Positions 51,446-63,478 of a DNA stretch of 64,000 bases are shown in pieces. A program made the position numbers and the translations under genes. Each line of letters begins with the position of its first letter. The first letter of the stretch is position 1. Location: the NCBI GenBank assembly GCA_033032175.1, contig CM065325.1, positions 15,900,930 through 15,964,929 on the forward strand. The letters run 5' to 3'. The notes below the pieces were generated by a model that did not search any database, was not told the origin of the DNA, and saw only the letters and a program-made list of their open reading frames with translations. The DNA is from Saturnia japonica. Lineage: Eukaryota; Arthropoda; Insecta; Lepidoptera; Saturniidae.

Positions 51446-52454
51446 CTGCAACAAAATTGAACCATTTCTACTTTTTGTCATTATAACTCTAAAACTCGCG
51501 TGGACAACAGAAATAAATAAGACGTAGCTTTATTGTTGCACAAATTACAGTTCAAAAATGAGCGTTAAACGATTGATTACAATTTAAGCATGTATATAAA
51601 TAAGATTTCTTTTATACCACGTCATTTGCAATCAAGTGTGCGGTTACATGCCCTGCGTATTGCAAACACTTTGTAAACCTGTTTCTTCCCCCTTAAAATA
51701 ACTGCAAACTGTAGTCTCATCGTTCCACATTCGGAGTGTTCGCTGAAGGCAACTCCTCTGACATTGGACTGTCTGACATTATTTATGTCTCAAGGTGTGA
51801 GGGAGAACTCCCTGTCGATGGCAAGCGTTGCGTCGTTAGCCGCTGGCATCATATCAAAGAATTCTTTGGAGCACAACTCATTATAAAAATCGTAGATAAA
51901 AACAAACACAAACAAGGACACAAATTCTCTTTCTAAGTTTGTAGACTTAAATTAAGTAGTTGATATCATCAAAATTTTTAATATTAATAATGAATAGTTG
52001 TGCTTATTTCCATGACAGATTTACCGTGTGTACAAGTCGACAAGCTCGTGTTTGTGTGCTATAATTATTAACTAGATTTTAGTAACGACTTCTATCCCAT
52101 TGTCTTACAAATGAAATTACTCACAAGCCACCTATTGTAAACTCTAACTAATACAAAACTTTCACGAGTGTTCGCACTAAAAATCACCAAATTTCATCGC
52201 AGACTGATAAATTATTTAAGAACGCACCAGGCCCGTGGGGACAAACAAAGAAACATTAACATCATATACAACTATGCAGTAAGAAACATATTATATTATT
52301 ATAAAACGAAACAAAAAACCCGTTTGCAATAGAAAATACTTGACTATTAAAAATATTTTTATATTTTTGATTTTTATTTGTTTCCCAAACGCCGTGCTTA
52401 TTATATATTATATAACCTATATAACTCCCATAATTAAGAGAATCTAACGACACG

Positions 52455-52588
52455 TCATATGGTAAAATCCATCAAGCTGTTAGGCTACAGAGCGTAACAA
52501 AGAAATAGACATACATACTGTCATATATCACATACATACATACGCTCGAAATGCATAACCCTCCTTTTTCGCAGTCGGGTAAAAACTA
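52455..52588 (-). repeat. dispersed repeat R3, inverted partial copy
   Basis: The reverse complement gives TTTACCCGACTGCG, AAGGAGGGTTATGC and CTGTAGCCTAAC, matching 15932-16090. Confidence 0.6.
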
Positions 52589-53108
52589 GATACAATTCTA
52601 TTCTATCTTCAATAGTAACAGGGGTCGTCAACCCTTAAAGCACACGGTGCGACGGTGATCGACGGCGCGCGACCATCGCATGGTGTCTGATGACGCTGTT
52701 GCCTCTCGCCGTGAGAAATCCGTTCACTATCCTTCGAATATCACATTACTTGAAACCGCTTCAATCCAACAGGTGAATTTAATTTCAAATATTGCAAGAC
52801 GCGCTTCAATGGTTCAGAAAAGGTCGACTGGTACTGCTAAAAATACATATACACATAGTATAGCATTATACTTTTTTAAAAAAATGTGGTAACAATGAGC
52901 AATGTTTCCCATATTAAATACATTCAATGGATTATTTAAAAAAATGCGGGTTGCACTCCGAGAGTGCCGACAGGAGTGAAAACTTATTTTGGCGCGTTAG
53001 ACATTTTTTAGATGGGTACTAGGGTGATTGGGTTATGAATTGCATTTTATTTATGAATTGTATTTTATTAATTATTAGAAACTTTAAAATACATTTAATA
53101 TTCTTTTA

Positions 53109-53420
53109 TGAATCATCGTTAACAATTTCGACAACTCTTGTATCATCATTATTATGATTAAAATTATTACAATCTGAAATAGAAACAATAGGTTCATGTA
53201 ACTAAAATAGGAATAAACAATTTTGATTCGAAGTTATTTAAATATCTCGTGAATACCGCATCAATTGTACTTTTATATCTCGCTGTGCTAGTATTGCGTT
53301 GATTGGACATAGTAAAATCAAATTCTCTATTCAAAAATTCAATTAATGGTCGATTTTAATCGTCTGCAAAGTTTATGTTGAAATCCCCACCCAAAATCAT
53401 TGGCAAATCATCAAATCTTT
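53109..53420 (-). pseudogene. endonuclease C-terminal relic, probably Helitron/Helentron-type
   Basis: Translation of the minus strand gives ILGGDFNINFADD, then a stop, FLNREFDFTMSNQRNTSTAR, KSTIDAVFTRYLNNFESK, a frame change, and VSISDCNNFN with DDTRVVEIVNDDS and a stop at about 53109. GGDFN and the IDAVF block are typical of Exo-endo-phosphatase nucleases. I associate this C-terminus with PIF1-helicase/endonuclease elements of insects; a LINE endonuclease is the alternative. The upstream part is not recognisable. Confidence 0.6.
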
Positions 53421-55019
53421 TTCCAATTTTATCTTGAAGCACTGCAGAACGGACTTTATTTTTATTTATTTAGACGCGTTCACGGTCTGCTATATGTACA
53501 TGCATATATGCACAGACTATAGCTGCGTCTCGTAACGGTGTCGCGAGTCCAGAGATTTTATCTCATCCAAAAATATGTGTACCTACCGCGCTAAAACAAG
53601 TTTTCACTTCAAAAATGTAAAAATGTTATCACACTTTTATTTGATAGGTCAATAGCAGTTTCACAAGAAAATATATCAAACTTTATGGAAAATTTCAAAA
53701 CTGATATTATTAAGTGAAATATCGCAGGATAATTATGTAGTTCATTCACCACAAATGTTACGAGTCACTATTCCTAAAGTCCAAACAAACGCATCACATA
53801 ATTAAAGATGCTATGTTGTACAAAATATGCACACACAGCAAGCTTTTTCATTAAAAGAAATATATCCGGAAAATATAAAAACAATACATACGATCGAATA
53901 ATGCAAGAAAGAATTAACCACACTCTACGCTCGGCTCGCACTACTGAATGTACTCAATGTATAGAAATCGTGTTCAATTGTGACACACGTTTCGCTAAAT
54001 AAACAAAAACGTTGATGATTGCCAATTTCAACAACATGCCGTACCGTGTTTGGACTCTACTTACTCCTTTATAAACTTAGCAGTGGTGCTACCGATTATC
54101 TATATTCTTCTTTTTATTTAACGGCAACTGTGTTCATCCATAATTTGACCAACATCACGTAAACTCCTATTTTTAGAATTATTCGTGCAACCTCAAACAT
54201 ATTTATAACAAGATGGCGGCCCCTTTCTAAAACTATACAGGCAGTTTTTGTGGAAACTTAAAATGCATGTTCCCAGTTATCATTAATAGTAAACTTGTGA
54301 TCAATAACCAAAGTACATCAAGCAAAATACCACCAAAACTACATAATATTGACCCAAATATCTAAACTTTATGAATTAAAGTAACCGCATAACAGTTGGG
54401 GACTACGCCAAAAATTTTTCGATAATTATAAGTCAGTTTTACAGCCTTAACCGTCACTCACAATCTGAGATACAAATAATTTTACTTTATTATATTACTG
54501 TATGTAGTACTTAGATTCCATGAACTAATTAATAAAACTGCATTTTTAGATCTAAATCGATCTAAATTTTTCTGTCAAGAAATAGTAGAGTCGTAGATTG
54601 TGTAAAACTTGTGATTAGTATTTATTTGCGTACTCCATCTATTTCCCTGAGTCCCTAAGTCCACATCCCCTCTACGCGCCATTGTTTAACACCATAGTTA
54701 TACTGTAGGAGTATGTACCTACAAAAAAAGGAAAAAAACGACGTTTTTACACTACTGCTTCTCAACTTAAAACTAAATTCTTTTTTCTTTCTATAATTCT
54801 TCGATATACTTTGTGTTTGTAATTTTTAACCAATCTAAATTCTCTTGTATTATTATTATCTATTTGTGAAAACTATTAAATAGCCTTCAGTAATATGTTT
54901 AAGTTATCATTTTAGTTGTAGGTTTTGCAATGTATTACCAAAATAATATTATTATTATTTTATTTTATTGTTTTATTTGCCACAAATTGTATATTATTCT
55001 GTTTTCTTCTAAATGATTA

Positions 55020-56271
55020 GGTCCTTACATATGAAATTGGTGTTTTGTACGGGAGGAATATAAAGTCTTTTTTTTTTTGTTGTAAAATATATTTAATTAA
55101 TCAAAATAGCACTGTTGTTATCTATGCATTTTTGCCATCTCACAGGTAGTTCATTGATCCCTTTACTAGAAAAACCATGGGGGCAAGAATCAATAAACTC
55201 TTTGAAGACGGTTTGGACTGCCGCATCGGAGTAGAATTTATTTCCTTGTAAGTTATCCAAATTCCGTAAAAAATGGTAATCTGTTGGAGCCAGGTCCGGG
55301 CAGTACGGTGGATGTCGCAGATATTTCAATTGTAGCTCATCTAACTTAGTGATTGTTTGTTGTGCAGTGTCTGGTCTTGCGTTGTCGTGAAGCAGCAGTG
55401 GCCTAGAGGGATTGACCAATCTCGGTTGTTTAGCAGTTAGTTCTTCCTTCACGGCTTGCAGTTGCTGACAATAGATATCTGCCGTAATCGTTTGGCCAGA
55501 TTTTAGAAAGCTGTAGTGAACGACACCATCGCTAGTCCACCAAGCACTCACAAGTAACTTTTTCTGAGTCAATTTTCGTTAAGGGCAGGATTTGGCTGGA
55601 TCTCCAGGGTTCAGCCATTGCGACGAGCACTTCCGATTATCGTACAGTATCCATTTTTCATCACAAGTAATGATTCGATTTAAAATCTCTTCATTATTGT
55701 ATCGGTTGAGCAAAGTAACACAGCACTCGACTCGTGTTTGCAAATTCAATTCACTCAATACATGAGGTACCCATCGTTCATGTTTTTTTACTTTCCCGAT
55801 TTGCTTCAAGTGGATTAATACAGTTTTATAACTTACCCCGATACCTGCAGCTATCACTTAAGTGCTTTGTGATGGATCTGGTTCCACGATAGCCTTTAAT
55901 TCTTCATTTTCCACTTTGGTCTACGGCCGTCCACGGGGTTGGTTTTGAAGGTCGAAATTTCCAGAACGAAAACGTTGAAACCAAAAACGTACCGTGCTTT
56001 CTTTTGCTACACATCATTAACCCTTCGAGCTGTTTCTGCAACACTGGTGCCATGGTAGAACTCGTACTCGTAAATATACCGATATTTCATGTTTTCCATT
56101 GTGCGGTATTAAGCGACGCCAAAGAAAAAAAATAAAGAGGAAAATCAAATGAATGACTGTTTTTAAAACTCAAGAATTTATAAATTTGAATTTGGAATTC
56201 TTTACAAAAGAGGAGACTTTTCAGATCAAAGTCGTCAGTACGATAAAACGCTAATTTCATATTTAAGGACC
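55020..56271 (-). mobile_element. mariner, complete ends, coding region dead
   Basis: 1252 bp between TA dinucleotides (55018-55019 and 56272-56273), with inverted ends GGTCCTTACATATGAAATT on the left and AATTTCATATTTAAGGACC on the right. It is closely related to the copy at 1-888. It lies to the right of exon A, either in a 5' intron or upstream of the Sidestep-like gene. Confidence 0.93.
55093..56099 (-). pseudogene. mariner transposase (DD34D), stops and frameshifts
   Basis: From ATG at 56099 the N-terminal part is broken; 55579-55857 carries SYKTVLIHLKQIGKVKKHER and TCDEKWILYDN with the first Asp. After a stop near 55579 the frame 55093-55572 carries WWTSDGVVHYSFLKSGQ, LLLHDNARPD (second Asp) and DLAPTDYHF (third Asp), with 34 residues between the last two. 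It ends INELPVRWQKCIDNN. All three catalytic residues survive but the frame does not. Confidence 0.92.
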
Positions 56272-56273
56272 TA

Positions 56274-57762
56274 ATACTTTTTAATTCGCACCAAATAGTC
56301 TAACGACGGTTTTAATAAAATAGGCAGTTATAATCTTTTGCCAAGAGGTTTGGTAGAAATAAGAAGAAGCTATAAACATTACCTGAATACGTAAAGAAGC
56401 TTAGGAATAATGCCAATATAAAGATTCGTACAAGTTTCAACGCCTTACAAACGAACCTATTAGCATATATGAACGCATACAAATGCTCTGTTTAACATAC
56501 AATATTATATTTCGTCTCATAACTAGCTCATATAATAATTATGCACATTACGCTTATATGTCCTACTAGATTTCTTTATGCGGATTCGCTTGTCTTACTA
56601 AAGTGTCATATTATAAAAACTTATCATCAAGATGTCGTCTGCTAATCGAGCACAAATTTCCATTGCAAACTTATAAATTCATAGTTGTTGCTTAGTCACC
56701 AAACAAAGAAAGCTTATTAATATTAGCCTAATATCACTTTTGGTGCTTTAATAATCATTTTTTGAAAACCTGATCAAAATCTATTGAGGCTGTTCAAACA
56801 GATACACAATAATCAAATATGTTGTTGTTCCTACCTTCACAAGCAACCCGCTCATTTCAATCGTTTTATTATTTATATAATTAAGTTATGACTGAACAGT
56901 ACAAATATTTGGCACAATGTAAAATGTTCAACAACCTAACAGCTAAACAATATTTGAAATTGATTGAAGTTTCTTACATGTTAGCCATCTAGTATTCCAA
57001 ATAAAGAAATTTTCATTAATATTTTTTAGAGAAAACATAAATTTTAAACTTTTTAATCTACGTATTCTTCAATAGCCGGTAACACAAAATTTAAAATGTT
57101 GTTTGAATTATTAATTTTGATGAAGAATTAAAAGGGCATATTATGGTGTTACTACAAAAACACTTTAAAAAAAATATATTTAGAGATTTTACATTGACAA
57201 AAATAACATGGTAAAAGCAGATATGCAGTTTTATTAAAGCATTATTATGCATGCGTGATACGTAATGAGAAAATGTAAGAAGCATGTAAATGAAGTTGTC
57301 GTTTCGAGAACATTCTTGTACCAGATTGATTTTATAAACGAGATTTCAAATTTAAATCATTCTGATACACATCACTTTCACTGGTTTCTATTATGGTCTG
57401 TTTTAATAATAATTAATATAAAATACATACACTATTTACTAACGAAAAAAAAAAGAATCGAAATATTTTACCGTTTTAAGACCAACCTTGCAGTTTACCG
57501 ATCAATGGAACCCAGGTTACACCAAAAACGCTGTACCTTATCTACTGAAAAAGAGATCACTATGTGACAGCGAATCCTCTAAAATTCTAAAATATTTATT
57601 TTATAACAATTGTCAACACATTACATTCCATTCAATTTGGGTTTTAACCATGGATGCGATTTTTATTTACCTTTTATTTTCGTGAACTTTATTTTAATTT
57701 TAGTATATAATTTATATAATGATTATCTTATTAAAAGTACAAAACATTTTGTTAGTTCTATC
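56274..57762. other. stretch between two mariner copies
   Basis: AT-rich; no gene, terminal repeat or motif seen. Confidence 0.5.
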
Positions 57763-58469
57763 TCGCTTACTCGATTGGGACAGGATTTGGCCGGTTCTCC
57801 TGGGTTCAACCACTGTGATAAGCATTTCCGATTATCGTAATGGATCCATTTTTCGTCACAAGTAACAATATGATTCAAAATTCCCTCGTTATTGTGACGT
57901 AATATAATTCAGAACTCATAGCTATTACGTGTTTGTTGGCGTGCTTCGGTCAATTCATGCGGTACCTATTTCTCGAGCTTTTTGTTTCAAGTGATTTTTT
58001 TTATCACTCACACCGAAGGCTGCCGCTAACTCTGATATGGTTTGCAAATGATCCGCTTCAACGATCACCTTTGATTCTTCATTATCAACTAGGGTCTGCG
58101 GCTGTCAACGAGGTTTGTTTCGTAGGTCAAAATTTCCAGAACGAAAACGTTGAAACCAAAAATGTACCGTGTTTTCTTTTACAGTAGCTTTCCCATACAC
58201 GTCATTAATCCTTTGAGCTGATTCTGCAGCGTTGATGCCACAATGGCACTTGTATTCGTAAATTAGGCTATATTTTAAATTTTCTATTTTGTGAAAAGAA
58301 AGATGTCAAAGAAAAATAAAATGGTGCGAAAACAAATGAATCATTAAATTCGAAACACAAATACACAAGCCTAAATTCGGAATAAATTTGAATTTCTAAC
58401 CAGACGCCACCAGATATTTGAGATCAAAGTGACCAGTTCAACAAAACGCCAATTTTATATGTAAGGAGC
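57763..58469 (-). mobile_element. mariner, right half only
   Basis: It starts abruptly within the transposase region (GGACAGGATTTGGCCGG) and ends with a slightly altered terminus TAAGGAGC before TA at 58470-58471. It belongs to the same subgroup as the split copy at 24550/46363 rather than that at 55020. The transposase part is decayed, with frames broken on the minus strand. Confidence 0.85.
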
Positions 58470-58502
58470 TAATACTAGCATAGTTTAAGTTAATCCTAAC
58501 AC

Positions 58503-58577
58503 CACGTTCGTAGCCTAGCGATCGTAAAGCGTGATTGCTATGGTCGGAGACCTAGGTTCGAATCCTCGCCGGTTCTT
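58503..58577 (+). ncRNA. tRNA-like sequence with A and B boxes (SINE head or tRNA pseudogene)
   Basis: GTAGCCTAGCGATCG resembles a degenerate A box, and GGTTCGAATCC is a perfect tRNA T-loop/B box, with about the correct spacing. A T-rich stretch follows within 25 bases, as in polymerase III transcripts. I could not fold a convincing cloverleaf or assign an anticodon, so a tRNA-derived SINE 5' part is more likely than a working tRNA. Confidence 0.45.
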
Positions 58578-59808
58578 TCGTTTGGTTTTTTTTAATTATT
58601 ATTTTTTTTTTCTTTTTAATTAATTTATTTTATCACTTCTGTCGAGCGTTCCGAAACGCACACTTTTTTAATAACCTATCAATGCATAGTTTTTCGTATA
58701 TACATAATATATATTCATATCCTATAGCTTGAATAGATAGGAGGGAAGCCGATATCTATCTTAAGTTACAGATAGTACTTATTACTAATATGGTCTAATC
58801 GGGTATAGTAAACAAAGATATTTTATTGAAAACGGCCGTATGCACACAGTAGTAGCTATCCAGATAGATTCCGCCTAGCTTATTGTTCAGCTAAATGCAA
58901 CGTGGTCACTTGAAAACCTTTTGATTATCTGACATGATATCGGACATAACTAAACATTTTACAACAATAAAATCTGTACATTAATTCGATCACTGTTCAC
59001 CACGCTTATAGCCTTAATTATGTTGAACATACAGAGAGATATGATGTCCAGTAATTACCACGTTTTCCCGATCCTAATATATTGTATTATAATTTCATTT
59101 GGCGCAATGCCAATTATTGTACTGAATGTTTGAACAACAGAAAGTTGTACGAGATCGATAGCGATCGTCTTTCCAATTAATTAGCAACTAAACCACTAAA
59201 CTATTCGCTAACACGCCTTCATATGTATTGAATAGCTGTTGCCGCTTCGTCTGTGATAGTTGTCACGTGACTTGTGTGTTAGTTCAGCAAACTACATAAA
59301 CTAGACAGAAACTATCTTATACCATTTCCATTTCTTTATTTTCTCGATGACAGCTCCTGTGAAAACTTGAACGAGAGTCTTTTTTACATTATTTTATAAA
59401 AATATGAAGTTTACACACGTACAAGGTTATACCAGAGTCGGAGAAACTGATAGGGATGGAGCTATATTGATAAACGTAAAACGATAACAGACCCGATATT
59501 TTTTTACAAAATATAAGAAACTAAACTACTGCCGGATACTTTTGTACAAATTTATTAACTAACATTAATTATACTTCATTACAAGATATTACACATATTA
59601 ATTCTTGATTGGTAATGCCAACTTCTTCAAAATTTTCGAAGCTGTTCTAAAATAAGTGGGTATAGGTAGGTAGGTACTCGACAATAAAACGAAATAATTA
59701 TAACGACAGGTAATCTTTATTTATTTATTTTAATCAAAATCTGATGAATTGTCACTGTCACTCGATGAGGTCTCCCCAACATTTATTATAAGTTCCTGTA
59801 CTTGTATA

Positions 59809-61012
59809 TTATAGCATGCCACATGAATTTCCTAGTCCGACGCTATGATGTTTTGGGTTCTTCTCACAATTTTTCCCCAGTTTTCGGCAGTTACTTTCGC
59901 ACATGCATTTTTTTAATAAATCTAACATCTTGTTTGCCGTAAAGGGGGATGGGTATAGTTTCGAGCGGCGTGTCCTTTGATTTTTGTCCATATTTGTTCT
60001 ATAGCATTGTACTGGCAATGATACGGCGGAAGTCAAAGAACCCAATGACCACATTTGGCAGCTATCGTCGATAACATATCTTTTAGGGAGGCTTTTTTTC
60101 GATTTTAAAATATTCTGTAATTGTACTTTTAATAAAGTACTATCCACATTTTCGCCATGACGTTGTAGCGAGTCAATTATCTCTTGTTTTTTATTGGCCT
60201 GCGTCGGCATTTTATCAATTTATCTGGAGTGATATGTAGCGTTGTCCATAATAATTATGTACCGTTCTTCCAGAGATTGCATCATTTCTTTAAACCATCC
60301 TTCGTAAATCTCCGCGTACATTTCTTCGTGGTAGTCCACTGTTTTCATGGATTTAAAGGCCAGTAAAGCATCTGACACGAATCCTTTCGTAGACTCTGCA
60401 TGGCATATGATAAGGCGTTCACCTTTTCCCATTGGCACTGCGGTGTCGTCAGTCCAGTTCTTAGATACTGTGTGGTTTGCATTTAACCAAGTCTCGTCAG
60501 TGAAAATAACATTTGACCAACCTGATATCTTTTTGGCTTCGCTCAAAAATTCGCAGCGAGCCATAGCAATGTCGTGACGCTCCATCAATATTTTACGTTT
60601 GTCCGATTTTTTATAATAAAATCCAATTTCTTTCATAACCAAGCTTAATGATGATTTTTGGCCAAGGAACAAACCACATTCACGTAAAGTCGAAGTTGTA
60701 AACCGATGTCATACGACGTCGTTGGCGTTTTTTCTTCGGCGTACGAAGCTTATTTTCCTGCATGCCGTTTATACCGTAAGCTTCGGTAGTAATTTCTGAA
60801 ACAGTAGGTCCACTAATTCCTAATGCGGCCGCAACACGGTCTCGCACTTGCGACAGTGGTAATAGCAGGCCACCATTTTGATACTCTGCTTCAAAGTAAT
60901 TACGAACCTTGATCACCAGTTCTCTCGCCTGCCTTTTGAGAACAGATGCTTTCGGCATTTTGATATTTGACAGCTGGGCAGCAATCAACACGGAGGAACA
61001 CAAAATACACAA
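59809..61012 (-). pseudogene. Sailor-like (DD82E) transposase, interrupted
   Basis: Three segments: 60680-61012 (N-terminal helix-turn-helix, AAALGISGPTVSEIT, then a KKKRQRRR basic patch); 60220-60672 (SGWSNVIFTDETWLNANHT with the first Asp, YIIIMDNATYHS with the second Asp at 60244-60246); and 59809-60210 in frame after a TAA at 60220. In a shifted frame PPYHCQYNAIEQIW supplies the Glu (codon 59997-59999). Between the second Asp and the Glu lie 244 bases, i.e. about 81-82 codons allowing for the frameshift, far longer than the 34-39 of ordinary Tc1/mariner enzymes. Confidence 0.75.
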
Positions 61013-61311
61013 CGTAACGTATGGATAATGTGAAAAAACTCATCGAACAGAAATGTAGTGACTAGCACGACCGTCTTGTTGCGAGTGACTGATTAAAACA
61101 AACACAAAATGGCGGCGGGCCATTGAGTGTTCCCACCTTGAAAAAATATATTTGAATGATTTTGTTATATTTATCTTTGTTCAAAAGATAATAAATATAT
61201 GCGATCGATATCATTACTTATTTGGTCACAACACTACAACTATCAAATTAGAACTGTCATCGAGAAAATAAAAAAATGGATATAGTATAATAGCTACTAT
61301 TATATACATAC

Positions 61312-61497
61312 GACCGTTTTCAATAATCTATCTAACCACTGCTTTAGTTTCTGTCTATAGAAAGATATATCTTTTGGTAAGCTTCTGCATTTCAATAACG
61401 TATCTTCGGATAGCTAGTTTATACAAAAGCTTAACAACAGATAAGTACTATCTTCAGTAGCAAAAAACAGTGGTTAGATAGATTGTTGAAAACGGCC
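61312..61497. repeat. palindromic MITE-like repeat
   Basis: 30-base inverted ends: GACCGTTTTCAATAATC... at 61312-61341 and its near-perfect complement at 61468-61497 (CAGTGGTTAGATAGATTG...). The left arm overlaps inverted block B of the neighbouring Sailor-like element, so it may be a derivative or part of its terminal region. Confidence 0.75.
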
Positions 61498-63476
61498 CTC
61501 AGTGAAATAAAGGTAGACAAGACTGCCGACAAAGTTAAAAACTTAAAACTGTGAAATAACAGTGTTTTTAGATACTCACATTGTTTTTTATACTACAGAT
61601 GTAGCAAACAAGCATACGGCCCACCTGGTAGTAAGCGACTACCGTACCTTGCGTTGCTAATCTTGAACTACCCTACCCCAAGGAGCACTGGAAACCCTAC
61701 TCATCGTAAGAACACAACATCAGGTTATTTGACTGCGATTTTCTGTAGGGTGAAAGAGAATTTTGTGCTAGAAATTTATTCTATTTCAAATTATTTCCTT
61801 CTAACTTAGAAACATACTTATTGTATTATATAAATTAAAATAATTAAGAAATCAAAATAATTATGTATTTTTTAATTATGGTTTTCTGTCTCTAAAGTCA
61901 ATTTCGTAAATTTCAAATGTTACAAAACACGTTTTAGAATATAGTTGTGAAATATTCGGTGTACTGTAGAATAACCTAAAAAAAAAAACAATGACACAAC
62001 ACAAAATAGTCATAAATTTATTAATGTTTAGTATTTTGTTATGAGATCTGCAGGGATAACATATAATTATATACTATGTAAAGAATATAAGGCAGTTCTC
62101 TTTTCTATGTACCGTCTACAATCGTATAATATAGTAACCGACTATGTTCTAACTCAAATAAACAATATAAAAGCCATTCGCATCCCTCAACTACAAAAAT
62201 TTACACAACTCTTTATAAGATCCACCAAAAGCCCCTCAAACGGCATAAGTCGCTCGTGTTCTCACTTTTTAAAAGTCAAAACAAAAAGGTCAAACAAACT
62301 TTTTGGTCCCTCTGTCAATAGAACTTAACTAGCTAAGACAAGACCCTTGGGAACTCGCGGTACACAACCCCGGACAAGTTAACAACGCCTTTAAGTACAT
62401 ATAGCGAATGCGCGACGACGGATATAAAACGTATACAGTTGTCTTTACGTCTCTGTATTTATAAAATCCAACGTCTCTAAATTCGTAAAATACTCACCAC
62501 CTTTTAAAATTAATAATTACTAGCGGTTACCCAATGATCGAAATTCGACCAGCGACTTTTTAATCATAGACTATTATTTTCTGTTTGACATTTGCAGTAT
62601 TCATGAACCTAAACAATGAATATTATATCACTTGCTGTCACTTTCCTTTGAGTGACAATGTCAATATTTTGGGGAGTCTAAGTTCAATGACACTGGTCCG
62701 GTTAGAATTCGCAGTATTAATTTATTTTATTTAATATATTAGTAACTGATATCATAGATACATTTTAGCTTTCTGCACTCCTACTCCATATAAACTGTAA
62801 CCATTCCAAATCTCAGTTTTCCGTGCAGGCAAAACGCTTAAAAAGGGGTATAAAGTTTTTGCTTCACGTATTAATATAATGATGATAATGATGATGATTG
62901 GTAGCTAATTAGTTACATATCTATTATAATAAATCTGCAATTATGTCTGTATGTCCATTTTTTTGTTATACATGAACATTGTGCATGTAGGTAAAGTATC
63001 GTATATAAAGATCATGAATGTTACATAAAAATAATGTTTGTCTATCTGGCTGTTTGTATGATCATATTTAACTCAAAAACGGCTTGACCTATTTTAATGA
63101 AATTTTGGACACGGGATGCTCTCTTACCTCCCATCTGTCTATATATATTTTATATCTATGAATATTAAATTTAAAATGCCTTAACATAGTGAAATACTTA
63201 TAAAATTGCCAATATTCCTGGACCTTCAGGTCGGATACGACATTTAAATACAATGTCAATTTAAACACTCAATTTCAAATATTTAAACGGCTGATTGAAC
63301 TTATTAAGCTATACCAAGTGTTACAATAATAACCATTTATTACTCTTTTTTTAAATCGCGTTTAGTATAGGGTAACACAGCTGCGCACACGCATCCTATG
63401 ACGGAAGTGCTACATTAATAGAAATAAAATGAATGAATTTTACTCACTTTAATTTGTTTTAATTGTGTAAAAATAT
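61498..63476. other. stretch between the MITE and the last mariner
   Basis: Contains a lepidopteran-type dispersed repeat at about 61600-61745 (CATACGGCCCACCTGG), the R1 copy, and a LINE-tail-like patch at 62930-63130 (TCAAAAACGGCTTGACC). No gene is seen. Confidence 0.5.
62519..62882 (+). repeat. dispersed repeat R1, best-preserved copy
   Basis: It starts TACTAGCGGTTACCC, has CTCCATATAAACTGTAACC in its second half, ends TTCACGTATTAATATAA and is followed by an imperfect (ATGATG)n run. The directional end and tail suggest a LINE 3' end or a SINE. Confidence 0.8.
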
Positions 63477-63478
63477 TA

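Larger units (their letters stand above)
51446..55017. other. stretch right of exon A
   Basis: Probably a 5' intron of the Sidestep-like gene. It contains the R3 partial copy and the endonuclease relic. A signal-peptide exon with a phase-1 donor should lie upstream; I could not identify one here with confidence. Confidence 0.5.
58825..61497 (-). mobile_element. Tc1/mariner relative of the DD82E (Sailor-like) type, approximate limits
   Basis: The minus-strand transposase relic at 59809-61012 lies between inverted blocks: 59318-59353 pairs with 61254-61289 (33 of 36 bases), and 58825-58859 pairs with 61290-61324 (30 of 35, all differences transitions). On the left these two blocks are separated by 458 bp, which looks like a later insertion. 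The true ends are not certain. Confidence 0.6.

Noticed and set aside
51736..51936. 66-codon plus-strand frame right of exon A, considered as first exon or separate gene
   Set aside because: It is on the wrong strand for the Sidestep-like gene and has no signal peptide or domain.
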